Below, in pieces: positions 44,385-54,520 of a stretch of DNA of 64,000 bases. Numbering within the stretch: the stretch's first letter is position 1; every line of letters begins with the position of its first letter. The DNA comes from Leptospira andrefontaineae (GTDB lineage Bacteria > Spirochaetota > Leptospiria > Leptospirales > Leptospiraceae), in assembly GCF_004770105.1 (NCBI RefSeq), contig NZ_RQEY01000012.1, positions 310,001-374,000 of the forward strand. The letters run 5' to 3'. The position numbers and the translations under genes are program-made. Below the pieces are notes generated by a model that searched no databases, was not told the DNA's origin, and saw nothing but the letters and a program-made list of their open reading frames with translations.

Positions 44385-45383
44385 ATGACTAAGAAGCAGA
44401 ATTATTACGTCACTATAAAAGGCAAAAAATATGATCGAGGCCTGATTGAGCTAGCAGAGAAAGCTACCTCAGGTAAAAAAGATGGACGTATTTCGATCGC
44501 AGATGCAAAGAAACTTCTCAACGCTGTAAAGGATAACAATACCTATACGGACATCGAAAAGAAAACGATGGAGTATGTCCGTGAGAATTTTCAATTTACT
44601 GCAAAAGCAGACGAGTGGTTTCGCACTGAAATTCGCAAATGGGCCGCTGAAAAATCTTCTCATACTCAAACCAAATCTTCCCCACAAGAGGAATACACGT
44701 CTCACGATGAAGCGATTAGTCTTATGAGTTCTCAGCATTCTGAACCATATAGAGGTTATATCCCGACACCTTCTGCAGGCCAGGTAAAAAAACAAAATAG
44801 CATTCCGGTCCTTGTCCTTTCGCTCATTATTCTTGGTGGTTTTGGAATTGGGATCTACTATGCTTTCCGAAATAAAGAAAAGAATTCCATTAGCCATACT
44901 GAAGAAGTTAAAGAAAATAAACCTAATCAAGTAATAGAGGAGAAGAAGGAAAATTCTCCCTCTTCTGAAAAGGGAAGCATTTTCGGCTTCTTCTCGCAGA
45001 AACACGAGCCAGCGAATTTTCCCGGAAAAGACGGGGAGCTTGCTTCTAAAATCCAATCTTCTCCTATTCTTTTTGATAAAAATGATATAAAAATTCCTCA
45101 ATCCCAAAGAAGGGTCCTGGATTCTCTTACATTCCTTCTAAAAAAACATTCGGATGCTAAAGCTGTTCTTATCGGGCATGCTTCTTCCGAAGGAACTGAA
45201 GAAGTGAATCTGAAAGTGTCCCAGCTCCGAGCGGAGATGGTCAGGGATTATTTATTGGGAAACGGTTTGGAAACTTCTCGTTTCATTTTGGAAGCGAAAG
45301 GTTCCCAAGTGGTTTCTTCTCCCGAAGGAAAGGGACAAAGTCAGGAAAAAAACAGACGAGTGGATATCCAAATCGTCAAGTGA
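44385..45383 (+). CDS. Inner-membrane protein with periplasmic OmpA-like domain
   Basis: 332 residues from ATG 44385; a GTG at 44370 is possible. The cytoplasmic N-terminus (about 140 residues) has TSGKKDGRISIADAKKLLNA, somewhat like an EF-hand-type helix-loop-helix. One membrane segment (SIPVLVLSLIILGGFGIGIY) follows, then a Lys/Glu linker. The C-terminal OmpA domain has KAVLIGHASSEGTEEVNLKV, SQLRAEMVRDYLLGNGLE and NRRVDIQIVK, which binds peptidoglycan. It links the inner membrane to the cell wall, as MotB or Pal-like proteins do; no TonB or motor motif is seen. Confidence 0.85.
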   Translation: MTKKQNYYVTIKGKKYDRGLIELAEKATSGKKDGRISIADAKKLLNAVKDNNTYTDIEKKTMEYVRENFQFTAKADEWFRTEIRKWAAEKSSHTQTKSSPQEEYTSHDEAISLMSSQHSEPYRGYIPTPSAGQVKKQNSIPVLVLSLIILGGFGIGIYYAFRNKEKNSISHTEEVKENKPNQVIEEKKENSPSSEKGSIFGFFSQKHEPANFPGKDGELASKIQSSPILFDKNDIKIPQSQRRVLDSLTFLLKKHSDAKAVLIGHASSEGTEEVNLKVSQLRAEMVRDYLLGNGLETSRFILEAKGSQVVSSPEGKGQSQEKNRRVDIQIVK

Positions 45384-45495
45384 AGGGGAGTTATCTCCCT
45401 TTTCTTCTCTCTTCCAATTCCTGGTAGGAACTCCAGACCTTTTTCACCATTCTCCGTCTAATCTAATAGTAAACGGATATTCCGTATTCTTAAAA

Positions 45496-45524
45496 TTGTC
45501 CTTTTGGCGGAAAAATCCTATACA
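45496..45524 (+). promoter_or_regulatory. Predicted aconitase promoter
   Basis: TTGTCC (45496-45501), a 17-base spacer and TATACA (45519-45524) form a good sigma-70 promoter 46 bases upstream of the aconitase start. The palindrome ACGGATATTCCGT (45473-45485) lies just before it and could be an operator. Confidence 0.55.
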
Positions 45525-45570
45525 AGCACCCCGACCCTAAGAGACGATGAAACCATCATCGGAGATGACA

Positions 45571-47832
45571 ATGGCATTTGATATAGATATGATTCGTGCC
45601 CGGTATGAAAAACTCGGGAACCTGGTTAAAAAAGCTAGAGAAGTAGTCGGTAGACCTCTCACTCTGACCGAAAAAATTCTTTATTCTCACCTTTGGGAAG
45701 GAACTCCTTCCTCCAATTTTGAAAGAGGAAAATCTTACGTTGATTTTGCCCCGGACCGCGTTGCAATGCAAGACGCAACTGCACAGATGGCCTTATTACA
45801 ATTCATGTCCGCAGGTAGAAGTAAGGTAGCAGTTCCTTCCACAGTACATTGTGACCACTTGATCACTGCAAAAACTGGTTCCTCTACAGACTTAGCAGCT
45901 GCCTCTACCGAGAACAAAGAGGTATATGACTTTCTTTCTTCTGTTTCTAACAAGTACGGGATCGGGTTCTGGAAACCCGGAGCTGGAATTATCCACCAAG
46001 TAGTATTAGAAAATTATGCATTCCCTGGTGGAATGATGATCGGGACTGACTCTCACACTGTGAACGCAGGTGGCTTGGGAATGGTTGCGATCGGGGTCGG
46101 TGGAGCAGATGCTTGCGACGTGATGGCAGGTCTTCCTTGGGAACTCAAATGGCCTAAGCTGATCGGAGTGAAACTAACCGGAAAACTAAACGGTTGGACT
46201 TCTGCAAAAGACGTTATCTTGAAAGTTGCGGGAATTCTGACCGTTAAAGGTGGAACAGGTGCAATCGTAGAATACTTCGGTGAAGGATCTACTTCTCTTT
46301 CCTGTACTGGAAAAGGAACGATAGCCAATATGGGTGCTGAAATCGGAGCAACTACTTCCACATTCGCTTATGATGAGTCTATGGAAAGATACCTTCGCTC
46401 CACAAATAGAGCGGAGATCGCTGATTTAGCCAACGGGGTGAAGGAACACCTTACCGCTGACCCAGAAGTATATGCAAACCCTGATAAATTTTTCGACCAA
46501 GTGATCGAGATCAATCTTTCTGAGTTGGAACCTCATTTGAATGGACCTTTCACTCCTGACTTAGCTACTCCTATTTCTAAAATGAAAGAAGAGGCTAAGA
46601 AGAATGGATGGCCTACAAAAGTAGAAGTAGGTCTGATCGGTTCTTGCACGAACTCTTCTTATGAGGATATTGCTCGCGCAGCTTCTCTTGCAAATCAGGC
46701 TGCTGAAAAATCTTTAAAGCCTAAGGCCGAGTTTACGATAACTCCTGGTTCAGAGCTAGTTCGTTTTACGATAGAGAGAGACGGATTCATTAAAGTTTTC
46801 GAAAAGATAGGAGCAAAAGTTTTTGCGAATGCTTGCGGTCCTTGTATCGGAATGTGGTCCAGGGTAGGCGCGGATAAGAAGGAGAAGAACACTATCGTTC
46901 ACTCTTTCAACCGTAACTTCCAATCTAGGAACGATGGAAACCCGAACACTTTTGCGTTTGTAGGTTCTCCTGAGCTTGTAACTGCGTTAGCGATTGCGGG
47001 AGATCTGACTTTTGATCCGAATAATGATACTCTTACCAATGAAAAAGGGGAGAAGGTAAAATTAGATCCTCCAAATGGTGACGAACTTCCTAAAAAAGGA
47101 TTCGATGTAGAAGATGCCGGTTACCAAGCTCCAGCTGCTGATGGTTCTGGTGTGCAAGTGGTTGTGGATCCTAAATCTAATCGCCTTCAATTATTAGCTC
47201 CTTTCATAAAATGGGAAGGAACAGATCTAAAAGGATTGAACCTTCTAATCAAAGTGAAAGGAAAATGTACAACTGACCATATCTCTATGGCGGGTCCTTG
47301 GTTGAAATTCAGAGGACATTTGGACAATATTTCTAATAACCTTTTGATCGGAGCTACAAACATCTTCAACGAGAAGATCAATAGTGTGAAGAACCAATTA
47401 GATGGATCTTACGACGAGGTCCCTAAAGTTCAACGTCAGTACAAAGCGCAAGGGATCGGTTCCATAGTAATCGGAGACGAAAACTACGGAGAAGGTTCTT
47501 CCAGAGAACATGCTGCTATGGAGCCACGGTTCTTAGGAGTGAGAGCGGTTCTTGTAAAATCATTTGCTCGTATCCATGAAACAAACTTGAAAAAGCAAGG
47601 TATGCTTGCTTTAACATTTGCGGATAAAGCTGATTACGATAAAATCAAAGAAGACGATAAGATCGATATTATCGGACTTACTGGTTTTAAAGAAGGAACT
47701 CCTCTTACTTTAGCTTTACATCATAAAGATGGAAGTACGGACGAATTTAAAGTAAATCACACTTACAATGCTCAGCAGATTGAATGGTTTAAGGCGGGAA
47801 GCGCTTTGAATTTGATCGGTGGCAAAAAGTAA
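45571..47832 (+). CDS. acn: Aconitate hydratase, mitochondrial-type
   Basis: 753 residues from ATG 45571, with GGAG six bases upstream; an upstream in-frame ATG at 45547 lacks a ribosome site. The cluster cysteines are in [11 protein letters not shown] and [10 protein letters not shown]. Other landmarks are [36 protein letters not shown] and [22 protein letters not shown]. Length and SREHAA context match the mitochondrial-type branch (about 750), not AcnA (about 890) or AcnB. It interconverts citrate and isocitrate. Two dispersed words occur in the gene (45696-45707 and 47692-47702), both read as E-G-T-P. Confidence 0.95.
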   Translation: MAFDIDMIRARYEKLGNLVKKAREVVGRPLTLTEKILYSHLWEGTPSSNFERGKSYVDFAPDRVAMQDATAQMALLQFMSAGRSKVAVPSTVHCDHLITAKTGSSTDLAAASTENKEVYDFLSSVSNKYGIGFWKPGAGIIHQVVLENYAFPGGMMIGTDSHTVNAGGLGMVAIGVGGADACDVMAGLPWELKWPKLIGVKLTGKLNGWTSAKDVILKVAGILTVKGGTGAIVEYFGEGSTSLSCTGKGTIANMGAEIGATTSTFAYDESMERYLRSTNRAEIADLANGVKEHLTADPEVYANPDKFFDQVIEINLSELEPHLNGPFTPDLATPISKMKEEAKKNGWPTKVEVGLIGSCTNSSYEDIARAASLANQAAEKSLKPKAEFTITPGSELVRFTIERDGFIKVFEKIGAKVFANACGPCIGMWSRVGADKKEKNTIVHSFNRNFQSRNDGNPNTFAFVGSPELVTALAIAGDLTFDPNNDTLTNEKGEKVKLDPPNGDELPKKGFDVEDAGYQAPAADGSGVQVVVDPKSNRLQLLAPFIKWEGTDLKGLNLLIKVKGKCTTDHISMAGPWLKFRGHLDNISNNLLIGATNIFNEKINSVKNQLDGSYDEVPKVQRQYKAQGIGSIVIGDENYGEGSSREHAAMEPRFLGVRAVLVKSFARIHETNLKKQGMLALTFADKADYDKIKEDDKIDIIGLTGFKEGTPLTLALHHKDGSTDEFKVNHTYNAQQIEWFKAGSALNLIGGKK

Positions 47833-47842
47833 AACTTTGCTG

Positions 47843-47880
47843 AAAAAAGCCGAGGCCTAAATACCGGTCTCGGCTTTTTT
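47843..47880. terminator. Bidirectional terminator between acn and tetR
   Basis: AAAAAAGCCGAG / CTCGGCTTTTTT, a perfect 12-bp stem with a 14-base loop and T runs on both strands. It ends acn on the + strand and the TetR gene on the - strand. Confidence 0.9.
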
Positions 47881-48562
47881 ATTTGGAGTCCGGTTTTAGA
47901 CCCTTCTGTAAAATTCTCACCATTTCTTTGATAGTAGCTTTGATTTCCGATTCTGGAATCTTATAAACTACTTGAGCCATAAATCCTAACGCGAAAGTTA
48001 AAGAAGAAATTCCGAATGCAACCGACTTTAGATCTGCCTTAGGGTCGATCTCTCCTCCTTTCTTAAATTTCTCCAACTCATGGATCATTTCAGGAAGAGC
48101 TTTTGTGTAAATTTTGGTTTGGATAATTCTACTAACGTCCGGATCTAAGATGATCCTACTGACTGCAACTTTCATGAAGTCTGAATAATGTTTGAAATCG
48201 GAACATCTTTCCGTTATGGACTCGACCAATGCCTCATCCAAATGAAGTTGTTTGGTCTCTTCTTCTTTTTTTCCTGTATCAGAATCGCCGAGGTCATCTG
48301 TTCGAGTTAGGATCGCTTCTAAGAGTCCCTTCTTCCCACCGAAGTAACGCATAATGAGAGCCTCGTTGGCACCAGCAGTTTTGGCGATATCCTTAGTGGT
48401 CGCCGCGTCATATCCTTTTTTGGCAAAAACTTGTATCCCTGCCTTCATTAAGGCGGTCTCGGTTGCCTTTCGGTCTCTTTTTTTAGGGCCTTTATTAGAA
48501 CCGTGAGCACCTGCTTTGGATGCCTTAGTTTTTTTGACCTTCTTTTTAGGGGTTCGAACCAT
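47879..48562 (-). CDS. TetR-family transcriptional regulator
   Basis: 227 residues. A basic Lys-rich N-terminal tail ([20 protein letters not shown]) precedes the TetR helix-turn-helix at about 35-80 ([20 protein letters not shown] then [20 protein letters not shown]). The ligand-binding part is all-helical with no assignable ligand. The gene ends in the shared terminator with acn and is divergent from the glycosyltransferase gene, its possible target. Confidence 0.87.
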   Translation of the reverse strand: MVRTPKKKVKKTKASKAGAHGSNKGPKKRDRKATETALMKAGIQVFAKKGYDAATTKDIAKTAGANEALIMRYFGGKKGLLEAILTRTDDLGDSDTGKKEEETKQLHLDEALVESITERCSDFKHYSDFMKVAVSRIILDPDVSRIIQTKIYTKALPEMIHELEKFKKGGEIDPKADLKSVAFGISSLTFALGFMAQVVYKIPESEIKATIKEMVRILQKGLKPDSK

Positions 48563-48755
48563 CTAACTGCCTATATGGGATGTATCCCGACCTTCGACTA
48601 ATCAGCCAAGCGCATTTTTACTTTTTAGATCCACTTTACTCTTGCTTGTTCCGTTTATTTTTACAATATGGTGATAAGTAAGTGAATGATTACATGCAAG
48701 GTTTTTGATCTTTTCGGATCGAGATCTCGCAAAAAAGGGAACCTTCTTCAAATAT

Positions 48756-50453
48756 ATGGTTTGGAATTCGTTTTTAAAAAAAAACTTAAATGGAGATAGA
48801 ATATTCGTTTCTCTGCTCATTTTGTTAAACGTATTCCTTCTTCTTCCCGGATCAGGAGGAAATGCTATCTTAACCCAAGGGGACGAAGCGATGCATATCG
48901 CGACGATCCGAGAAAGTTTAGCTTCTTCTTCCTATCTTTTCCCTAAATTCGAAGGCGTTTTAAATCTCTACAAGCCGCCCGCGCTATTTTGGCTTGGAAT
49001 TTTTTCGGACAACCTTTTTGGTGTCAGCTTTTTTGCGGAAAGATTTCCTTCTTTTCTACTTTTTTTCGGATCCTCTGTTCTAATTTACTTAGGGATTCGA
49101 AGGGCAGCTGGGAGTTCTAAGCTAGCGTTCACAATTTCGATAGCTTATACTCTGACCTTGGGAGTTTTCAAATTTTCTCGTTTGGTGATGATGGAGTCTT
49201 TATTGACCTTTTTCATTATCTTAGTCTCTGTCACGATCTTAGAATTCAGGCTTTCTAAAAATCGGATCTGGCTATTTGTCGGTGGCTTCTTTTCTGGAAT
49301 TGCTATTCTAATCAAAGGTCCTGTTTTCCAAGTATATAGCGGGATTATATTAGGATCTTATTCTGTAATCGGAATTTTCCTTCTTCACTCAAATGGGGGA
49401 TGGGCAGGCAAAAAAAGAATAGGGAAGGAACTCCTCTCTCATCTCATCTTCCATTCTTCTTCATTGATTGTTCCAATAATTTGGATATTGATCCTTCTAT
49501 CTTATTCAGAACTAGGAAAAGAATTCCTAACGATCTTTCTATTCACAGAAAATCTTGGAAAATTCTCGGCGGCCACTGCCAACCAATCTGAGTGGATCAT
49601 ACCGATTGGATTCTTACTATATAGTTTCCCTTTTAGTTTGGCGGTTTTTTCCGGATTCTATTCTAAATTATTTCAAAAACCAAAATCGCTAAGAGAAATA
49701 GTCGGGAGTTCCTACCTTTGGGCAATCATTGCGATCTGTTTAGTCCATTTGGCACCGAACCGTAAGGATTTTTACTACCTTCTTCCCTTAACCCCATTGG
49801 CTTTTTTGGGAATCGGATTATTCTTCATTCGAAAAAAGGAAGTTCAATCCGCAAAACTTCTATCTTTGAACTATTTCTTCTGCTTCGGAATCAGCGCGTT
49901 AATCCTGGCTGCAATGTGGGGTTTCGAAATTCTTCTGGGCCAAAATATTTGGGCGGAATTGATATTCAGTGCATTCTTACTTTTAATTTTTATATGGGGA
50001 AGAAAGATCCGAGTCCAAGGGGCAGGAGTTCCTTCCACCACCGCATTGAACCTTGTACTTGCAGCTGGTTTACTCTCTTATATCCAATTTTCCATTCTTC
50101 CCAGAGTGAACCTAAGCGAGGTTCCGGAGAACGGACCATTCATTCATGCAAAACAGATCTGTATAGTTTCTGAAAATCCTTGGACTGCTCTTACTTTTAG
50201 GAATGCACTTCCTGGCGCGGAGATCATACACTCCGTTCCGGGTGCAGATCGAAATTGTGTAGATGGAACTAGATATCTGGTATTTTTCCAGGAGCTGATC
50301 CCGATTCCAGCAGGATATCAACTTCTTCAGACGCAAACCGTTTGGAAAAGAGATGTTACCCTGAAGGAACTCCTGAGCCCAACTCAGGGAAAAGAATACG
50401 TATATTTTTATGAGCCTTCTCGGAATAAGAATTCCGAATTGGAGAGTCAATGA
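48756..50453 (+). CDS. ArnT/PMT-like membrane glycosyltransferase
   Basis: 565 residues from ATG 48756; a TTG at 48705 would add 17. No strong ribosome site is seen at either. The first periplasmic loop contains TQGDEAMHIATIRE, the D-E pair of GT-C enzymes such as ArnT, and NLYKPPALFWLG follows. About eleven membrane segments and a short C-terminal periplasmic domain. It would transfer a sugar from undecaprenyl phosphate to lipid A or protein. Four copies of the dispersed word lie in the gene (49423, 49705, 50025, 50363). Its stop overlaps the next ATG (ATGA). Confidence 0.82.
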   Translation: MVWNSFLKKNLNGDRIFVSLLILLNVFLLLPGSGGNAILTQGDEAMHIATIRESLASSSYLFPKFEGVLNLYKPPALFWLGIFSDNLFGVSFFAERFPSFLLFFGSSVLIYLGIRRAAGSSKLAFTISIAYTLTLGVFKFSRLVMMESLLTFFIILVSVTILEFRLSKNRIWLFVGGFFSGIAILIKGPVFQVYSGIILGSYSVIGIFLLHSNGGWAGKKRIGKELLSHLIFHSSSLIVPIIWILILLSYSELGKEFLTIFLFTENLGKFSAATANQSEWIIPIGFLLYSFPFSLAVFSGFYSKLFQKPKSLREIVGSSYLWAIIAICLVHLAPNRKDFYYLLPLTPLAFLGIGLFFIRKKEVQSAKLLSLNYFFCFGISALILAAMWGFEILLGQNIWAELIFSAFLLLIFIWGRKIRVQGAGVPSTTALNLVLAAGLLSYIQFSILPRVNLSEVPENGPFIHAKQICIVSENPWTALTFRNALPGAEIIHSVPGADRNCVDGTRYLVFFQELIPIPAGYQLLQTQTVWKRDVTLKELLSPTQGKEYVYFYEPSRNKNSELESQ

Positions 50454-50800
50454 GCCGAATCCTTTTTAGAAAAATTTTTCCTTATCTTCCCATTTTCGTT
50501 TTGGGTTTGGCCGTGGGCACGTTTATCGCCTTCAAATATTCCAGAGGAACTGTAGTCCAGTCCGGAATGGAGTGGGAAGGGAAAGAGATTTGCCTGGATT
50601 ATTGTGATAATCTTGCGAAATGTACTAAGAAAGAATATCCCCAAACTTCTGAGGACCAATTGTATAAGGTGGAAAATTCCTGCCTAAGAGGTTGCAGGAA
50701 ACATTTCGACAAGATGCAGGTATGTCTCCAACCGGAAAAGATGGCAAGCTGTTCTGAATTAACTTCTTGTTTGTTCGGAGAATTAAAAAAGTATTATTAA
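50450..50800 (+). CDS. Small anchored Cys-rich protein
   Basis: 116 residues with an N-terminal anchor (YLPIFVLGLAVGTFIAF) and a periplasmic part with eight cysteines in paired spacing (ICLDYCDNLAKC, NSCLRGCRKH, VCLQPEKMASC, TSCLF), which suggests four disulfides and a helical CxxxC fold. Translationally coupled to the glycosyltransferase by ATGA, so it may assist it. No family recognised. Confidence 0.7.
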   Translation: MSRILFRKIFPYLPIFVLGLAVGTFIAFKYSRGTVVQSGMEWEGKEICLDYCDNLAKCTKKEYPQTSEDQLYKVENSCLRGCRKHFDKMQVCLQPEKMASCSELTSCLFGELKKYY

Positions 50801-50807
50801 AATTTTC

Positions 50808-51383
50808 TTAATACTCTCCCTTCCAGAAACGATTTACTTTTTTTACATAATCTTTCGTTTCCTTGTAAGGAGGAATTCCGTCGTACTTTTGAACGGCACC
50901 CGGCCCTGCATTATAAGCTGCGATTGCCATATCCGGATTTCCGAACTTCTTCATCATATCCGCAAGAAATTTGGTCCCACCTGCGATATTTTCTTCCGGA
51001 TCAAAGGGATTCTCCACGCCTAAAATATCCGCAGTACCAGGCATAAGCTGCATTAAACCGATCGCTCCTTTAGAAGAAACTGCATTCGGTTTAAAATTTG
51101 ACTCCGCCTTGATCACCGATTTGACCAGATTCGGATCTAAATGATTTTTGTAAGATTCCCTTTCTATAATACTGCTTAGATCTTTAGGAGTTGGGTCGTT
51201 CTCCTGGGAGAAGATTCCCTTCATTTTGGAGTCCAACTCTTGGGAGAATTCTGACTCTATCTTTTTAGGTGTAGGATCTCCTTCCTGGGCTGGAGACTTC
51301 GGCTGAAATCTCTCTGTAATTCCCTGGATTTCCTCCATTCTGGAAACAATTCTGCGATACGATTCTAGATCATCTAACTTCAT
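50808..51383 (-). CDS. Soluble lytic transglycosylase (SLT domain)
   Basis: 191 residues; no signal peptide is seen. The catalytic Glu94 is in [15 protein letters not shown], followed by [30 protein letters not shown] and [12 protein letters not shown], the standard SLT blocks. It cleaves peptidoglycan with 1,6-anhydro-muramic acid formation. The N-terminal 70 residues contain a short duplicated DPTPK segment. Lack of an export signal is odd for such an enzyme; flagellar-type SLT proteins may use other routes. A dispersed word lies 12 bases upstream of its start. Confidence 0.88.
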   Translation of the reverse strand: MKLDDLESYRRIVSRMEEIQGITERFQPKSPAQEGDPTPKKIESEFSQELDSKMKGIFSQENDPTPKDLSSIIERESYKNHLDPNLVKSVIKAESNFKPNAVSSKGAIGLMQLMPGTADILGVENPFDPEENIAGGTKFLADMMKKFGNPDMAIAAYNAGPGAVQKYDGIPPYKETKDYVKKVNRFWKGEY

Positions 51384-51546
51384 ACAGACCTGCTGGAGTT
51401 CCTACCTAAGCCGAAATGGCTAATCTTCACTCCCTTATTATGTCTCTCGGCCGAAATCATTTGCACGTTTAGTCTTTTTTGCAGGTTTTAGAAAGGAAAT
51501 CCAAGGGTTTCTTGAAAAAACCCGGCGCCTAAGAACGATAGACCGC

Positions 51547-53847
51547 GTGATAGAAATAGAGATAGTCACAACTCCGAGGCTCACAGCCTTTCCTATATTT
51601 CTCGCCTTTAGCCGAGGATACTTTGAAGAAGAAGACGTACTTGTTAGAGTACGTGCTCTCAAAAGTTACGAGGCAGTTCTTGCTCATTTGAGAGAAGGTA
51701 GGGCAGAAGCAGGAGAAATTCCTTTCACCGCATGGGCTCACCAGCAACTCAAAAAAACTTCCCCTCATTGGACTTTTTATAGAGGGATCATTTTATCTTG
51801 TTTGGTGCATGGATTTTATTCCGCATCTTATATGGAAGCGGAGTCCATTAGAGATTCTTATCATAGTTTTTTACCGATCTTACATCCTTATTCCTTGGAC
51901 AGATTCGTCGCAGAAGAATTTTTTCGTTCAGAAAACTATCATCGTAGAAAGCCGGTACCTTATCTTACTACAAGGCCTACATTACTTGCTCATGAATTCA
52001 TTCGTGCGGAGTGTTTGGGGGCTGCTGCCTCACTCCAAGAGTATCCATTTTTTGGGGAGAAGGGTTACTGCCTCACTGTAGAAAACGAAATCCCACCTTA
52101 TTATTTACCTACGAATATGCTCGTATTCACGGGAAGGTTCGCTTCTAAATTTCCGGAAGAGGCAAATAGAGTTTCCAGAGCGATCAAAAAGGCGATGGAA
52201 GATCTGGCAAACAATGTGGCATACGAAGGAGATTCTTTTGTGGCCGATTGGGTTGGTCCTTGTCCTTGGAAACCAGGAGAACTAGACGGATTTTATAGAA
52301 GACCCGTCCCTGAACTTGGAAAAATTTTATCCGGAATGCCTTCCTTGGAAGATGTACGTTTTGTGATGGAAATGTACGGAAAAACTTTCCCAGGTTTGGA
52401 TGGGGGGAAAAAGATTTTAGAAAATCTAGCTCATTCGGTAGCAGATAATCCCTTTCCTAAATTTCCTTCTTCGATTAAACAAACTAATTCCAAACTTTAT
52501 AATGGATATTATTCCAACGGAAAATCCAAGTTTGGGAATATAGTAAAGGATATCTCCCCGCTCAGAAGTTTAGTTTCTGAGATGAAAGAATTGGCCCTTT
52601 CTCTCTTTTTAGGAAGAAGAGAAGTTTCCCTGGATACACAACTTCCTAAAAGCCCTTACCTTTTTATACGTTCCACTGTGAATGCAATATTAGATTATTT
52701 GAATCAAGAGATCCGGGATATCGAGGAGAAGAATAAAAGGCTTTCCGAGGACAATTACCTCTTGGAAACCAGATTGGATATAAGTGATCTAAAACGACAA
52801 ACTACAGAAGAAAGATATCGGTATATGTTCGAGTTTGCAACGGATGCAATGATCATTGTAAACGCAGATACGAGAATGATCGTAGATGCAAACAGAAGAT
52901 TCAGAGAAGTTTCAGGATACCAAACTTCAGAGATCAAAAATATCCGCCTTGCAAGGGTACTTCCCGATATTCTGGAACAAACAGAATTAAAATCTCCCGG
53001 AGGAAAGGACCAAAACATGACTTTCATTCCGGAAGCGGGCTTGATCCTAAAAGACGGTACTAAATTTTCGGTGGGCCTGAGTGTTACCGGTTTCAGCGCG
53101 GAGACAAAAAGATTCTATCAGATCCAAGTAAATGATAACGCATTAATTTTAGAGTCAGAGAAGATCAAACATGAGTTCATATCCAATATATCTCATGAAC
53201 TTAGATCTCCAATGACGAATATCCAAGGATATTTCGATCTTCTATTCACAAATGATCAACTTTCTTTGGACAAAGACCAAAAGGAAATGACAGATGTGAT
53301 CCGCAAAAATGTTAGAAGGTTGAATTTCCTAATCGATAACCTTCTACAATTGGAAAAGAAAGATTCGCAAACTTCAGAGGAGATGTATGAGGTCTTTGAT
53401 CCGCTAACCGTGATTGAAGAAGTCCTTTATATCAATTCTCCTTCTGCATCTGAAAGCGGGCTGACAGTGACTACGAATCTTTCTGAAAATCTAAAACTAA
53501 AAGGAGTGAGATTCGAGTTCTCTCAGATCATTACGAATTTTTTCGTGAACGCGATAAAATATACTGAGAAAGGTGGGATCGACGTCTCTCTTAAAAAAAT
53601 CGCGGATAAAAAAGTAGAGGTCCGATTTACGGACACTGGGATCGGCATAGATCCTAAATATAAAGAACTGATCTTCGAAAGATTTTTTAGAATACCGGAT
53701 CAAAGGAACAGAACTGTGGGCGGTACTGGACTCGGACTTTCTATCAGTCGAACTTTAATCAATAAAATGGGAGGAGAAGTCATCGTAGAGCCGAACCAAA
53801 AGGGTGGCAGCATTTTTAAGGTGATTTTACCTTTGTATTCTGAATGA
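51547..53847 (+). CDS. Cytoplasmic histidine kinase with substrate-binding-protein-like sensor and PAS
   Basis: 766 residues from a GTG start. Residues 1-280 have the pattern of NMT1/NrtA-type solute-binding proteins (IVTTPRLTAFPIFLAFSRGY at the front, AHLREGRAEAGEIPFTAW) but with no signal peptide. A coiled coil at about 383-420 leads to PAS (424-530), then HisKA with His550 in FISNISHELRSPMTNIQGY and an ATPase with NAIKYTEKGG, DTGIGIDP and GGTGLGLSIS. No membrane segment, so a small molecule would be sensed in the cytoplasm. No response regulator is adjacent. The ATGA overlap couples it to the next gene. Confidence 0.85.
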   Translation: MIEIEIVTTPRLTAFPIFLAFSRGYFEEEDVLVRVRALKSYEAVLAHLREGRAEAGEIPFTAWAHQQLKKTSPHWTFYRGIILSCLVHGFYSASYMEAESIRDSYHSFLPILHPYSLDRFVAEEFFRSENYHRRKPVPYLTTRPTLLAHEFIRAECLGAAASLQEYPFFGEKGYCLTVENEIPPYYLPTNMLVFTGRFASKFPEEANRVSRAIKKAMEDLANNVAYEGDSFVADWVGPCPWKPGELDGFYRRPVPELGKILSGMPSLEDVRFVMEMYGKTFPGLDGGKKILENLAHSVADNPFPKFPSSIKQTNSKLYNGYYSNGKSKFGNIVKDISPLRSLVSEMKELALSLFLGRREVSLDTQLPKSPYLFIRSTVNAILDYLNQEIRDIEEKNKRLSEDNYLLETRLDISDLKRQTTEERYRYMFEFATDAMIIVNADTRMIVDANRRFREVSGYQTSEIKNIRLARVLPDILEQTELKSPGGKDQNMTFIPEAGLILKDGTKFSVGLSVTGFSAETKRFYQIQVNDNALILESEKIKHEFISNISHELRSPMTNIQGYFDLLFTNDQLSLDKDQKEMTDVIRKNVRRLNFLIDNLLQLEKKDSQTSEEMYEVFDPLTVIEEVLYINSPSASESGLTVTTNLSENLKLKGVRFEFSQIITNFFVNAIKYTEKGGIDVSLKKIADKKVEVRFTDTGIGIDPKYKELIFERFFRIPDQRNRTVGGTGLGLSISRTLINKMGGEVIVEPNQKGGSIFKVILPLYSE

Positions 53848-54518
53848 ATCAAAAAAGAACGTATCTAATTTTATCTATACTCATCATTTCCTTGATTGGA
53901 ATTTTTTATCTTCTATTTCCGGGAACTCCTACACCGGAAAACACAAGTTACCAAGGTGGGCTTTCCGAAGAGACTTTAACTAGACAAGAAAGCTCTTTAT
54001 TCGAAGGAGGATCCTTCTTAGATTTTTCAGGACATGTAGAAGAGACAGCCCCTGGACCGGTTGCAGTTAGTGCAGAACCTGGTTCTAAACCTAGTAGAAC
54101 AAAATCTTACCTAGAAAGTTTAAGTCCGGAAGAAAGAGCTAAATTATATGAACAAATGTATGAAAAGTTCAAACCTCTTACCGAAAAATTCCCGAATAAT
54201 TCTCTTATTCCTAGAAAACTTTCGGAAGAAGAAATAGCTAAGAAAAAAGAGAATGAAGATCATTATTATAGAGTACAAAGAGAAATATTAGAAAGAAAGG
54301 ATGTGCCTAAAGAAGAAATGTCATTCTATCTAAATACAAAACTCAAAAGATCCGACGATATGTTAGAGATCCTGAAATATGGAATGGAGAATTATCAAAA
54401 ATTAGTGGGAGAAAATCCTAAATCTGCCAATCTAGAATATGAGAAACTTCTAAAGGAAAGATTGGATGGGATTTCTAAGAGTAGGGAAGAAGTGATCTCT
54501 GCCCAAAAGGGAAATTGA
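53844..54518 (+). CDS. Anchored periplasmic protein, unknown function
   Basis: 224 residues. N-terminal anchor or signal (YLILSILIISLIGIFYLLF), then Ser/Pro/Glu-rich and charged helical sequence (LSPEERAKLYEQMYEKFKPL, EEIAKKKENEDHYYRVQREI). Overlaps the kinase stop by four bases, so it is likely co-made with it and may be its accessory factor. No family recognised. Confidence 0.65.
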   Translation: MNQKRTYLILSILIISLIGIFYLLFPGTPTPENTSYQGGLSEETLTRQESSLFEGGSFLDFSGHVEETAPGPVAVSAEPGSKPSRTKSYLESLSPEERAKLYEQMYEKFKPLTEKFPNNSLIPRKLSEEEIAKKKENEDHYYRVQREILERKDVPKEEMSFYLNTKLKRSDDMLEILKYGMENYQKLVGENPKSANLEYEKLLKERLDGISKSREEVISAQKGN

Positions 54519-54520
54519 TC

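Larger units (their letters stand above)
38841..51406. repeat. Cluster of the dispersed word GGWAGGAACTCC
   Basis: Copies of GGAACTCC/GGAGTTCC with the wider consensus GGWAGGAACTCC occur at 38841, 39134, 40490, 41415, 42568, 43529, 43686, 44146, 45423, 45696, 47692, 49423, 49705, 50025, 50363 and 51395, in both orientations, inside and between genes. Sixteen in 12.6 kb compares with about 0.4 expected for an 8-base word on both strands with even base use. Scattered copies outside are at 17616, 27665, 30272 and 34878. Confidence 0.85.

Noticed and set aside
44469..45107. 212-codon ORF opposite the OmpA-domain gene
   Set aside because: It is a shadow: the + strand frame has clear OmpA motifs, while this one is a basic low-complexity translation with no ribosome site.
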